In this document: positions 25,405-34,102 of the stretch, in pieces
Numbering within the stretch: the first letter of the stretch is position 1
Layout: every line of letters begins with the position of its first letter
The notes under the pieces: model-generated
What the model saw: only the letters and a program-made list of their open reading frames with translations
Databases searched by the model: none
Told to the model about the DNA's origin: nothing
Assembly: GCA_934456295.1 (NCBI GenBank)
Contig: CAKSHB010000011.1
Location: 1-41,203 of the forward strand
DNA: 41,203 nucleotides
Reading direction: 5' to 3'
DNA from: an uncultured Clostridia bacterium
GTDB lineage: Bacteria; Bacillota; Clostridia; UBA1381; UMGS1253
Program-made: the position numbers and the translations under genes

Positions 25405-26262
25405 TTATTCCTCCTCCGAATATTTAAGCGATTCATATATGCGGTTTATTTCAGCCCCCATGAGAACAATACTTGCAAACACATAAAACCACAGCATGAT
25501 AATTATTATTGCGCCTATTGAGCCGTAAAGAAGAGAAAAACGTGCGGAAAAGCGTACATATACCGATATTCCGATGCCTGTAAGAGATATTCCGAGTGTG
25601 CTGAAAACACTGCCCAAAATCAAATTTCCGAAATTCATTTTCCGGTTCGGGGCAAAGTAATATAAAAACAGCAGTGTTATAAAAATTGTTAAAAGAGCGG
25701 CTATGATAATAATGCAAATTATTATTTCGGCTTTATCATCGGAATATCCCAGACCGGCAAGAAGAGTGTCGAACAGTTTTCCGCCGGCAGCAATTGCAAA
25801 TGCAAATAAAAAAATAATTATGCCGGCAGCGATGGTAAATGCGGCTGACAAAAGATATTCAAACAGAAAAAATCTGCGTTTTTCGACCGCATAAACGGAA
25901 TTTATTGCGATAATTGTTGAACCTATTGCGCGTGAGGCGGAATACAGGCTTATAACGATTGAAAAAATGAGCATATACGGGCTGCTGATGTTTGAAACAT
26001 AATTATTGTAGTCGATTATTATACCGACTATCTGCTCGGGAAAAATGGGCGACACGATGCCAAGCAGAACTTTGCTGTCAAAGTTTAAAAGCCCTATGAG
26101 CGAGCTGAGAAACATTATAAACGGAAAAAACGAAAAGGTGAAAAAATATGCAATACTGCCGCTTGCGTAGAAAATTCTGTTTTCATTGCAGCGGCGCACA
26201 AACTCATCTGCAAAACGCAAAAATTTGTTTTTCGTATGAAAATTATAGCTGCATATTTTCAT
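25405..26262 (-). CDS. YihY/BrkB family membrane protein
   Basis: A 285-residue polytopic membrane protein with about six hydrophobic segments and the YihY family features: an N-terminal SGSIAYFFTFSFFPFIMF segment, YSASRAIGS in the middle, and LYGSIGAIIIIMLWFY near the C-terminus. The family was once misnamed ribonuclease BN; its actual function (transport or envelope role) is unproven. The start at 26262 is preceded by AAAGGAAG. An in-frame extension upstream to 26337 lacks such a site and runs into the sasP terminator. Confidence 0.9.
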   Translation of the reverse strand: MKICSYNFHTKNKFLRFADEFVRRCNENRIFYASGSIAYFFTFSFFPFIMFLSSLIGLLNFDSKVLLGIVSPIFPEQIVGIIIDYNNYVSNISSPYMLIFSIVISLYSASRAIGSTIIAINSVYAVEKRRFFLFEYLLSAAFTIAAGIIIFLFAFAIAAGGKLFDTLLAGLGYSDDKAEIIICIIIIAALLTIFITLLFLYYFAPNRKMNFGNLILGSVFSTLGISLTGIGISVYVRFSARFSLLYGSIGAIIIIMLWFYVFASIVLMGAEINRIYESLKYSEEE

Positions 26263-26292
26263 GGCAATCTTCCTTTCGCCAAATTCCCGAAA

Positions 26293-26334
26293 AAATTGGG
26301 CACAAATCAAAATTAATTGACTTATGCCCAATTT
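26293..26334 (-). terminator. terminator of the SASP gene
   Basis: On the minus strand AAATTGGGCA (26334-26325) pairs with TGCCCAATTT (26302-26293) across a 22-base loop and is followed by further T residues. It lies about 25 bases after the SASP stop. Confidence 0.75.
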
Positions 26335-26358
26335 CAAACTACCGTGTGTTTAAAAAGC

Positions 26359-26559
26359 TTATTTCATGCCCTGCTCATAAGAAGAAATCATCTTCTTAAC
26401 CATCTGTCCGCCGACAGAACCTGCCTGCTTGCTTGTGAGGTCGCCGTTATAGCCCTGTTTAAGGTTAACGCCTACCTCAGAAGCAGCCTCCATCTTAAAC
26501 TTATCAAGAGCGGCTCTTGCTTCGGGAACCAAATTCTTTTTGTTGCTCGATGATGCCAT
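26359..26559 (-). CDS. alpha/beta-type small acid-soluble spore protein
   Basis: A 66-residue SASP that coats and protects forespore DNA and is degraded at germination. Typical features are LVPEARAALDKFKMEAASEVG, which spans the GPR protease site (Glu-Ala-Ala-Ser-Glu), and a second conserved block GYNGDLTSKQAGSVGGQMVKK broken here by family convention. AAGGAGG lies seven to eight bases before the ATG. It is monocistronic, with its own terminator. I could not find a convincing sigma-G promoter in the 138-base gap upstream. Confidence 0.96.
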   Translation of the reverse strand: MASSSNKKNLVPEARAALDKFKMEAASEVGVNLKQGYNGDLTSKQAGSVGGQMVKKMISSYEQGMK

Positions 26560-26697
26560 TGTGTTTCACCTCCTTGTTCGGTTTACACTGATAATTTGTG
26601 CATATAACAAGATTTTATGAGGTGTAATTTAAGGCATATAAGAAAAAATTTTCCATGCAATATTTATTTATATTCAAATTAGAAAATCGGCCATATG

Positions 26698-28773
26698 CTA
26701 CAACAGAATTTTATCTGAAAGCCTGGATACGCTCTTGTCTAAATTTCTGCGTTCATCTTCTGTAAATGCAAGTACGCCACCGACGATATCAGAGGCGGCA
26801 CTGCGCACCTGCAGCAGAATATCTGTGTCACAAAAAAGATTTGCAATATGCATCTGCGGCAAACCGTGCTGTTTTGTACCGAAAAAGTCGCCGGGCCCAC
26901 GCAGCTTTAAATCTTCATCGGCAATATAAAAACCGTCGTTTGAGCTGCACATAATCTTCATGCGCTTTTTTGAAAGCTTGCTGTCGCTTTGATTGAACAG
27001 TATGCAGTAACTTTGCTCGCTGCCTCGCCCGACGCGCCCACGCAGCTGGTGCAGCTGGCTCAGTCCGAAACGTTCGGCATTTTCAATAACCATTATGTTG
27101 GCATTACCTACATCAATACCGACCTCGATAACGGTTGTTGCAATCAGTATATCGATTTCTCCGTTTTTGAAGCGGTGCATGATTTCATCTTTTTCGTCGT
27201 TTTTCAGTCTGCCGTGAATAAGCGCACAACGAAATTCGGGGAAAATTTTATTGCTGAGCATTTTTGCATAGTCGATAACATTTTTTAAATCGTCTGATGA
27301 ACTTCTTTGTGTATTACCGGCAGTGTTATTTACGGCGTCGCTGTCCTCAATCAGCGGACAAACAACATAAGCCTGTCTGCCTTCGAGAACGTGTTTTTTT
27401 ATAAAATTAAACACGCGGGGGCGCATATTTTCGCCGACACAGTATGTTTCGACAGGTTTTCGCCCCGGAGGCAGCTCATCAATTACGGATATGTCGAGGT
27501 CGCCGTAAACAACAAGCGCAAGAGTGCGGGGGATAGGGGTTGCACTCATTACGATTATATGGGGATTGTCGCCCTTTTCGGCTATCGCACTGCGGTGTAT
27601 GACGCCAAATCGATGCTGTTCATCGGTCACAACAAGCGACAGATTTTTATATTTTACATTTTCCTGTATTATTGCATGAGTACCTATAATAATATCGGTA
27701 TCGCCGTTCGCGGCTGCGTTATATATTTCGTCTTTTTCGCGTTTACTCGTTGAGCCTGTCAGCAGACATATGCGAATTCCGGCGCCGTCCATAATTTTTA
27801 TAAAATTTTCATAATGCTGACGTGCGAGAACCTCTGTCGGAGCCATAAGAGCAGCTTGGTATCCGCTTTTTGCCGCGGCATACATTGCAGCTGCGGCGAC
27901 GACCGTTTTGCCCGAACCGACATCGCCCTGAACCAGCCTGTTCATGGCTGTGCCGCCCGAAAAATCGCCGCAGATATCTTCTATGACTTTTTTCTGCGCA
28001 TTTGTGAGAGTAAACGGCAGACGTTTTATAAAATCATATGTGTATTTTGTGTTTATATCGGTAAAGCGTGTATGGGAAACACGGGAAACTCTTATTTTTG
28101 AAAGTGCCATAACAAAAGTAAACAATTCATCAAAAACCAACCTGCGGCGTGCCGCATCATATGAGGCAAAATCGCTCGGAAAATGTATATCCCTGACAGC
28201 CTTATCAAGCGGAATTAAACTGTATTTTTCACGAAGCTGCAAGGGAAGAGTTTCTTGCATTTCGCCGGCATATCTTATCGCCTCATTCATTGCCGTCTGG
28301 ATATTTTTTTGCGTAAGACCGGCAGTGAGAGGGTAGAGTGGTATAATCTTTCCGGTTACAATGTTTTCGGAAGAATTTTTTTCAAAAATCGGATTTTCGA
28401 TGCATTTATTTTTCCCTATGCGCTTTATTTTGCCGTAAAATGTGTATGTTTCGCCTTTTATTATGCTCCTGCTTATATATTTGTTATTAAACCATGTTGC
28501 CTGCATAACTCCGCTGGCATCAATAAGCTCTGCGGTATACAGTGAGAAGGAATTGTTAATTCTTCTTTCCGAAACAGCAGAAAAAACGGTGGCATGAATG
28601 CACACCGTTTCACCTTCGTTTGCTTCAAATATAGGGACAATTTTTGTCCTGTCCTCATGACCGCGCGGAAAATACGAAAGCAAATCGCCGACAGTTTCAA
28701 CTCCGACCTTTTCAAAAAGTTTTGCCCTTGTGTTTCCTATGCCTTTCAGCGCAGTAACAGGTTCATTAAGCAT
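26698..28773 (-). CDS. recG: ATP-dependent DNA helicase RecG
   Basis: A 691-residue branch-migration helicase that regresses stalled replication forks and processes Holliday junctions. An N-terminal wedge/OB region (about 1-180) begins with the HhH-like LKGIGNTRAKLF. The helicase part shows Walker A GDVGSGKT (283-290), DEQH (384-387) and SATPIPRT (410-417), with the conserved QLRGRVGRG in the second RecA fold. Full length for the family. It starts 15 bases after the FakA gene, with AAGGGA inside the end of that gene, the same order as Bacillus yloV-recG. Confidence 0.97.
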   Translation of the reverse strand: MLNEPVTALKGIGNTRAKLFEKVGVETVGDLLSYFPRGHEDRTKIVPIFEANEGETVCIHATVFSAVSERRINNSFSLYTAELIDASGVMQATWFNNKYISRSIIKGETYTFYGKIKRIGKNKCIENPIFEKNSSENIVTGKIIPLYPLTAGLTQKNIQTAMNEAIRYAGEMQETLPLQLREKYSLIPLDKAVRDIHFPSDFASYDAARRRLVFDELFTFVMALSKIRVSRVSHTRFTDINTKYTYDFIKRLPFTLTNAQKKVIEDICGDFSGGTAMNRLVQGDVGSGKTVVAAAAMYAAAKSGYQAALMAPTEVLARQHYENFIKIMDGAGIRICLLTGSTSKREKDEIYNAAANGDTDIIIGTHAIIQENVKYKNLSLVVTDEQHRFGVIHRSAIAEKGDNPHIIVMSATPIPRTLALVVYGDLDISVIDELPPGRKPVETYCVGENMRPRVFNFIKKHVLEGRQAYVVCPLIEDSDAVNNTAGNTQRSSSDDLKNVIDYAKMLSNKIFPEFRCALIHGRLKNDEKDEIMHRFKNGEIDILIATTVIEVGIDVGNANIMVIENAERFGLSQLHQLRGRVGRGSEQSYCILFNQSDSKLSKKRMKIMCSSNDGFYIADEDLKLRGPGDFFGTKQHGLPQMHIANLFCDTDILLQVRSAASDIVGGVLAFTEDERRNLDKSVSRLSDKILL

Positions 28774-28788
28774 AAGTTATCAAATCCC

Positions 28789-30456
28789 TTATTCAGCCGA
28801 TATTATGTAGTAATATAACGGCTGATTTCCGCTTCTCATAATTATGTCAGCATCTTCAAACATTTCTTCAAGCTTTTCTGCCATGCTGTCTGCCTGCTGT
28901 TCGCTTACATCTTCGCCATAGTATACCGATATAACCTCTGTATCATCATCGGCAATTTTCTCGGCAAGTTCAAGCAGAACCGACTCGGGACTGTCGGATA
29001 CGCAGCATATTTCACCTTCGCTTATTCCGATTATATCGCCCGATTTTATCTGTTTGCCCGAAACGCTTGTGTCGCGTACCGCATAGGTAACTTGACCTGT
29101 TTTTACGTTTGAAATCGCTTCGAGCATATTTTTTTCATTTACATCTTTTTCAACATGAGGCAAAAATGCCATGATTGCGCTTATGCCCTGCGGAACGGTT
29201 TTTGTAGGCAGTACAATAAGCTCCTTTTCACAAAGCTCCTTTGCCTGATTTGCTGCAAGAATTATGTTTTTGTTGTTCGGCAGCACAAAAATGCAGTCCG
29301 CATTAATTTTACTTGCTGCGCCGAGAATATCGTCGGTACTCGGATTCATCGTCTGACCGCCCTCAATTATCTCGTCAACACCGTAATCGCGGAAAATATC
29401 GGCAAGTCCGCTGCCCGCAGCAACGCTGACAAACCCGTATTTTTTATGCGGTGTTTCGGGCACGGTTTCCGTTTTTTCCTCGGCAGCTTTATCTCCGTTT
29501 TCAAGTATGGAGGTATGCTGCAGCTTCATATTATCAATTTTTATGCGCGAAAGAGCACCGAGCTTTAAAGCCTCTTCAATTACAAAGCCGGGGTGGTTTG
29601 TATGAATATGGACTTTAACTATTTCATCATCGTCTATAACGAGCTTGCAGTCGCCTTTTGGGTCGATAATTTCGCTGAAACGGTTTACATTAACGCTGTA
29701 TGACTTTTTATCTATGATAAATTCTGTACAATATGAAAATTTTATGCTTTCGGGGTCAATGCTTGCCTGTGCGGAGGATACGGCAGATGTAGTCTGCTTT
29801 AAAGCCTCTTTAAGGTCAACAAGATTACCTGTTGACAAAGCGAGATATGCTCCCTCGAGAATTTTTACAAGACCTGCACCGCCTGCGTCAACAACGCTTG
29901 CCTCCTTCAGAACGGGGAGAAGGTTTGGAGTATTGTCAAGAGCCTCCTTCGATGCTTTAAGCGAGGCTTCCAGAACGGCAATTATGTCCGTTTCTTCTTT
30001 TGCAGCCTCAACCGCAGCCTCAGCGCCTTTGCGCGCAACTGTAAGGATAGTGCCCTCGGTCGGGCGCATAACGGCTTTGTATGCAGTATCAACTCCCGAA
30101 TTCATCGCTGCTGCAAGCTCAAAAGCATCGACTGCTTGTTTTTTGTCCAATCCTTTTGACAAACCGCGGCAGAACTGTGATAAAATAACGCCGGAGTTTC
30201 CTCTTGCACCGCGCAGTGACGCGGTTGCCAGTGCTTTTGCCACATCGCCTATCACGGGTGTGACAAACTTTTTAACCTCATCTGAAGCGGAAGTAAAAGT
30301 GAGCGACATGTTGGTTCCCGTATCACCGTCGGGGACAGGGAAAACATTAAGCTTATCAACTGCCGCTTTATTATTGTTTAAGTTATTTGATGCAGAAATA
30401 ATCATATTGGCAAATTGTATGCCGTCAAGTGAAGTAATTATAATAATCGCCTCCAA
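28789..30456 (-). CDS. fakA: DAK2 domain fatty acid kinase FakA (YloV)
   Basis: A 555-residue protein with an N-terminal DhaL (DAK2) kinase domain, VFPVPDGDTGTNM (DGDTGTN 43-49) and RGARGNSGVILSQF, and a C-terminal DegV-like region. FakA phosphorylates fatty acids held by FakB proteins for phospholipid synthesis, which suits the nearby plsY. The start is odd. The only canonical codon open to the frame is the TTG at 30456, but it overlaps the strong GGAGG (30454-30450) and has no upstream site of its own. Codons at the proper distance are ATT (30444) and ATA (30441), where homologues would begin. A 5-pair CCGGC/GCCGG hairpin lies just upstream. It is 36 bases after the Asp23 gene. Confidence 0.92.
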   Translation of the reverse strand: MEAIIIITSLDGIQFANMIISASNNLNNNKAAVDKLNVFPVPDGDTGTNMSLTFTSASDEVKKFVTPVIGDVAKALATASLRGARGNSGVILSQFCRGLSKGLDKKQAVDAFELAAAMNSGVDTAYKAVMRPTEGTILTVARKGAEAAVEAAKEETDIIAVLEASLKASKEALDNTPNLLPVLKEASVVDAGGAGLVKILEGAYLALSTGNLVDLKEALKQTTSAVSSAQASIDPESIKFSYCTEFIIDKKSYSVNVNRFSEIIDPKGDCKLVIDDDEIVKVHIHTNHPGFVIEEALKLGALSRIKIDNMKLQHTSILENGDKAAEEKTETVPETPHKKYGFVSVAAGSGLADIFRDYGVDEIIEGGQTMNPSTDDILGAASKINADCIFVLPNNKNIILAANQAKELCEKELIVLPTKTVPQGISAIMAFLPHVEKDVNEKNMLEAISNVKTGQVTYAVRDTSVSGKQIKSGDIIGISEGEICCVSDSPESVLLELAEKIADDDTEVISVYYGEDVSEQQADSMAEKLEEMFEDADIIMRSGNQPLYYYIISAE

Positions 30457-30492
30457 TAAAATCAGCCGGCTTCTGTGCCGGACAACGGGAAT

Positions 30493-30846
30493 TTAGTCAA
30501 CACGTGCACTTTCAACATTTACGTTGATTTTTCCAACCTTACAGCCCGACATGGTTTCGATGCTGTACTTTACATTTTTAATTATACTGTCGCAGATTGC
30601 GGAAATGTTTACTCCGTATTCCACAATTATGTGTAAATCTATGGTTAAACGGTCGTTTTCCGTGCGTATGTTTATGCCCTTTGTAATCGAATCGCCGAGC
30701 AAAAGATTTACAAAACCGTTTTTGCCCTTACGTCCCGCCATGCCGACAACGCCGTAGCAGCGTGTTGCCGCCATTCCGGCAATTTTTGCAAGAACATCGT
30801 CCTGAATAACTATTGTACCGTTTGCATTTACAGTCTGAAGCGTCAT
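30493..30846 (-). CDS. Asp23/Gls24 family protein (YloU-like)
   Basis: A 117-residue Asp23/Gls24 (DUF322) protein: GTIVIQDDVLAKIAGMAA, YGVVGM and a C-terminal VNVESARV ending. Members attach to membrane partners or modulate envelope stress. YloU precedes FakA in Bacillus and Clostridia, and the same order is seen here. The start at 30846 has GGAGG seven bases upstream; an ATG 21 bases earlier precedes that site and is rejected. Confidence 0.93.
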   Translation of the reverse strand: MTLQTVNANGTIVIQDDVLAKIAGMAATRCYGVVGMAGRKGKNGFVNLLLGDSITKGINIRTENDRLTIDLHIIVEYGVNISAICDSIIKNVKYSIETMSGCKVGKINVNVESARVD

Positions 30847-30913
30847 ATATATACCTCCATATAACAAATTTAGTAGGTTTGAATTTTATAAACTTTTATA
30901 CATATTCAATTTT

Positions 30914-30942
30914 ATCATATGTTTTTTGAATAGTCTATACAA
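30914..30942 (-). promoter_or_regulatory. possible sigma-A promoter for Asp23-fakA-recG
   Basis: On the minus strand TTGTAT (30942-30937) and TATGAT (30919-30914) are separated by 17 bases. The -10 is good and the -35 weak. The transcript would start about 60 bases before the Asp23 ATG. Confidence 0.45.
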
Positions 30943-30966
30943 AATTTGTATTTTTTGTAATTATAT

Positions 30967-32238
30967 TTATGCACTGCCGTCGCCGTCATCAATAATTTTT
31001 GCCGCGTCGGAATCGGAAAGTGAAGTAATCTTTTTCAATGTGCTGCGGATTTTGCGCGTACGAACGCCGACCAGCTTGTCAAGCTCTTTGTTTGCCTGTT
31101 CAAGACGCGTCTGGGTCTGAGCGAGTACATCGCCGAATTTGTCAAATTCGGTTTTTACAGCGCCGAGAACATTCCAAACTTCGCTTGAATGTTTCTGTAT
31201 GGCAAGTGTCCGAAAACCCATTTGCAGGCTGTTCAGCAGTGAAGCCATAGTTGTCGGGCCGGCGATGTTAATTTTATAGTCGCGTGCAAGTACTTCAACA
31301 AGTCCGCGCCGCACCACTTCGGCATACAAGCCCTCAAAAGGCAGAAACATAATGGCAAAATTTGTGGTGTGGGGAGGAGAAATATATTTATCGCGAATGG
31401 TTTTTGCGGACAGCTTTATGCTGCGTTCAAGAGCTGTGCCTGCGGATGCAATTGCATCGCTGTCGCCGCTGTCATATGCGTCAACGAGATTCGAGTACAT
31501 ATCCGCGGGGAATTTTGAGTCGATGGGAAGATATACAGTTTCGTCCTCGTTTCCCGGAAGGCATACCGCAAATTCTACAGGGTCGCGCCCCGACGGCTTT
31601 GTTACGACATTGGTTTTATACTGCTCGGGCGAAAGAATTTCCTCCAAAATCGCGCCGAGCTGGATTTCACCCAGTATGCCGCGCGTTTTAACGTTTGAGA
31701 GAACCTTTTTCAAATCACCCACGCCGACTGCCAGATTTTGCATTTCACCGAGGCCTTTATATACCTGTTCAAGACGTTCGCTGACAAGCTTAAATGATTG
31801 GCTTATACGGTCATCAAGCGTTTTCTGAAGTTTTTCATCAACCGTTTCGCGTATTTTGTCGAGCTGTTTTTCGTTGCTTTCGGAAACCGATTTAAGCCTG
31901 CTTTCGACCATAATTCTTATATTTTCAAGCTTTTGTTCGTTTTCAAAAGAAAAACTTTTAAAGCGCTCGGAAATTTCGCGCAGACGTTTGTCCTGCATCT
32001 CGGCAGAGGATTTCTGCGCGTCGGACAGTATGTCGGAAATCATTTTCATGCTTTCCTGCGTTGTTTTTGCGTTTTCGATACGCGCATTGCGCATTTCGTC
32101 AAAAAGCTGTGATTTTATCGCCTCAAAATCATTTTTTGCGTTCTTTTTTGTGCGCACAAAAACAGCTGCCAGTATTATTATAGATAGAAGAAGTGAAATA
32201 ATACTTATACACAAAATTAAATATTCCATAATTTTCAA
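30967..32238 (-). CDS. rmuC: DNA recombination protein RmuC
   Basis: A 423-residue RmuC protein with an N-terminal membrane anchor (about 5-28), a long coiled coil (about 35-170) and the RmuC nuclease-like domain (about 175-400; TRGILGEIQLGAIL, PIDSKFP, FLPFEGLYAEV). RmuC limits rearrangements such as inversions at short repeats; its exact biochemistry is unsettled. GGAGG five bases before TTG at 32238 supports that TTG start; the ATG three codons later is 14 bases away. It is the last gene of the DUF512-der-plsY-gpsA-rmuC run. Confidence 0.94.
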   Translation of the reverse strand: MKIMEYLILCISIISLLLSIIILAAVFVRTKKNAKNDFEAIKSQLFDEMRNARIENAKTTQESMKMISDILSDAQKSSAEMQDKRLREISERFKSFSFENEQKLENIRIMVESRLKSVSESNEKQLDKIRETVDEKLQKTLDDRISQSFKLVSERLEQVYKGLGEMQNLAVGVGDLKKVLSNVKTRGILGEIQLGAILEEILSPEQYKTNVVTKPSGRDPVEFAVCLPGNEDETVYLPIDSKFPADMYSNLVDAYDSGDSDAIASAGTALERSIKLSAKTIRDKYISPPHTTNFAIMFLPFEGLYAEVVRRGLVEVLARDYKINIAGPTTMASLLNSLQMGFRTLAIQKHSSEVWNVLGAVKTEFDKFGDVLAQTQTRLEQANKELDKLVGVRTRKIRSTLKKITSLSDSDAAKIIDDGDGSA

Positions 32239-32268
32239 AAATTCCTCCGAATGAATTTATCCAGATAT

Positions 32269-33279
32269 TCACTGACCGAGAATATCATGCTCGCTTTCCG
32301 CGCGCTTTTCTCGTCCCATAAGCATAGCGATTGCCTCTTTTGCGGGCATGTTTTCAAAAAGTACCCTGTGTGCGCATGCTGTAATGGGCATGGAAACGTT
32401 GTATTTCTTTGCCAAATCGTATGCCGCCGCACACGCGTTTACACCTTCGATAACCATGTGTACCTCATCTGTCGCCTGTTTAAGCGTTTTTCCCTGACCT
32501 ATAAGCACTCCGGCATGTCTGTTGCGGCTGTGCGTGCTCATACAGGTAACAATCAAATCTCCTATGCCGGTAAGTCCGGCAAAGGTTTCGGCTTTTGCAC
32601 CCATAGCCGTACCAAGACGTGAAATTTCCGCTATGCCGCGCGTCATAAGCGCAGCGCTTGTGTTGTCGCCGCAGCCGAGCCCTACCGCAATGCCTGCCGC
32701 AAGAGCAATAACGTTTTTTATTGCACCGCCGATTTCCGCGCCGAGCATGTCGTCGCTTGTGTATACGCGAAAATTCGGTCCCATAAATATATCCTGAACG
32801 AAAAGCGCAATATCATATTCATCTGCCGCAACAACATTTGCCGTAGCCATGCCGCGTCCAACTTCCTCCGCGTGTGACGGGCCGCTCATAACCGCAAGAC
32901 GTACATCGGGAATTTCCTCCCTGATAACCTCGGAAAGGCGCAAAAGCGTTCTCGGCTCAAGTCCCTTTGCAATATTTAGAACGATTTGATTCTTTTCTAT
33001 ACATGACGAAAGCGTTTTTGCTATGTTTCTGACAGCATGCGACGGGGTAGCGGTTACAATCAAATCCGCTCCGCTGACACAGTGCGCCATATCGTTTGTA
33101 AATTCAATATTTCCGTTAAGCTTTACTCCGGGCAAAAACTCTTTGTTTTCGCGGTCGCGCATCAGCCGTTCGCTTTCTTCTTTTTTCCATGACCACAGGC
33201 AAACCTTAAAGCCTTTTTGCGCCAAAAGCGACGCCACTGCCGTGCCCCAGCTGCCCGAACCGATAATTGCAATTTTCAT
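32269..33279 (-). CDS. gpsA: glycerol-3-phosphate dehydrogenase [NAD(P)+]
   Basis: A 336-residue enzyme that reduces dihydroxyacetone phosphate to sn-glycerol 3-phosphate for phospholipid synthesis. The nucleotide-binding GSGSWG is at 7-12. Family motifs include the NIAKGLEP segment, the catalytic Lys region GGAIKNVIALAAG, and LTGIGDLIVTC. AAAGGTGG precedes the ATG. It lies between plsY, which uses its product, and rmuC. Confidence 0.97.
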   Translation of the reverse strand: MKIAIIGSGSWGTAVASLLAQKGFKVCLWSWKKEESERLMRDRENKEFLPGVKLNGNIEFTNDMAHCVSGADLIVTATPSHAVRNIAKTLSSCIEKNQIVLNIAKGLEPRTLLRLSEVIREEIPDVRLAVMSGPSHAEEVGRGMATANVVAADEYDIALFVQDIFMGPNFRVYTSDDMLGAEIGGAIKNVIALAAGIAVGLGCGDNTSAALMTRGIAEISRLGTAMGAKAETFAGLTGIGDLIVTCMSTHSRNRHAGVLIGQGKTLKQATDEVHMVIEGVNACAAAYDLAKKYNVSMPITACAHRVLFENMPAKEAIAMLMGREKRAESEHDILGQ

Positions 33280-33364
33280 TTTTTATTACCACCTTTCACT
33301 GTCTGCGGATAAATAATGTTAAAATATAAAAACTGCTGTATAAAATTATTCATAATTCATGATT

Positions 33365-34048
33365 TCAGGACTGTTTTTTATAGTTTTCCTTTTTGCTGCC
33401 GATTTTTGATTCGGTTCCGTTAAAAAGACGCGCTATGTTTGCATGATGTCTGTATATCGCAAGCGCTCCCATTATGACGGAAGTTACTATAAGCGCAATG
33501 TTGTAATCGCGGTCGATAAAAAATGTAAAAATGCACGATGCGGTCGGAAAAACGATTGCACCGACGATTGAGCCGAGCGATATGTAGCGCGTAAGCGCCA
33601 TAAAGAGAAGTGCACCGGCAAGAACGGCTATACCAATACGCCAGTCGAGCATAAAAATTACCGCACCAGATGTCGCTATACCTTTGCCGCCCTTAAACTG
33701 GAAGAATATCGGGTAGTTATGACCGAGAACAACGGCAACGGCACATATATATCTGACCGTACCCACAATCGGTTCATTCGCAAGCTGCGGAAAATATCCG
33801 CATATTATATGCGCCCACAGCATGGCTAAAAGTATGGCTGCGATGCCCTTTAATGCGTCACATATAAGCGTAAGTACGCCGACTTTTTTGCCGTATGTGC
33901 GCAGCATATTTGTAGCGCCGGCGTTTCCGCTGCCGTGCTGGCGTATATCCGTACCTATAAGTTTTGAAATAATAATCGAGGAACTTACGCTTCCGATAAG
34001 ATAAGCCAGAATAACCATGGCTGCAGCGCTAATCCAAAGAAGAAACAT
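33365..34048 (-). CDS. plsY: glycerol-3-phosphate acyltransferase PlsY
   Basis: A 227-residue inner-membrane enzyme that moves an acyl group from acyl-phosphate to glycerol 3-phosphate, the first step of phosphatidic acid synthesis. Five or more membrane segments, motif 1 GSGNAGATN (39-47) and the GHNYPIFFQFKGGKG motif (109-123) are visible. GAAAGG lies upstream of the ATG. It is next to gpsA, and fakA is a few genes away in a separate operon, so three lipid-precursor steps cluster here. Confidence 0.96.
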   Translation of the reverse strand: MFLLWISAAAMVILAYLIGSVSSSIIISKLIGTDIRQHGSGNAGATNMLRTYGKKVGVLTLICDALKGIAAILLAMLWAHIICGYFPQLANEPIVGTVRYICAVAVVLGHNYPIFFQFKGGKGIATSGAVIFMLDWRIGIAVLAGALLFMALTRYISLGSIVGAIVFPTASCIFTFFIDRDYNIALIVTSVIMGALAIYRHHANIARLFNGTESKIGSKKENYKKQS

Positions 34049-34102
34049 ATTATCATTGCCTTTCAGTTATATTGTTGATTGCATTATTACTGTAAATATA
34101 AG

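Noticed and set aside
26560..26697. Sigma-G promoter for the SASP gene
   Set aside because: TGCATG is present on the minus strand (26659-26654), but no suitable -10 lies at the right distance.
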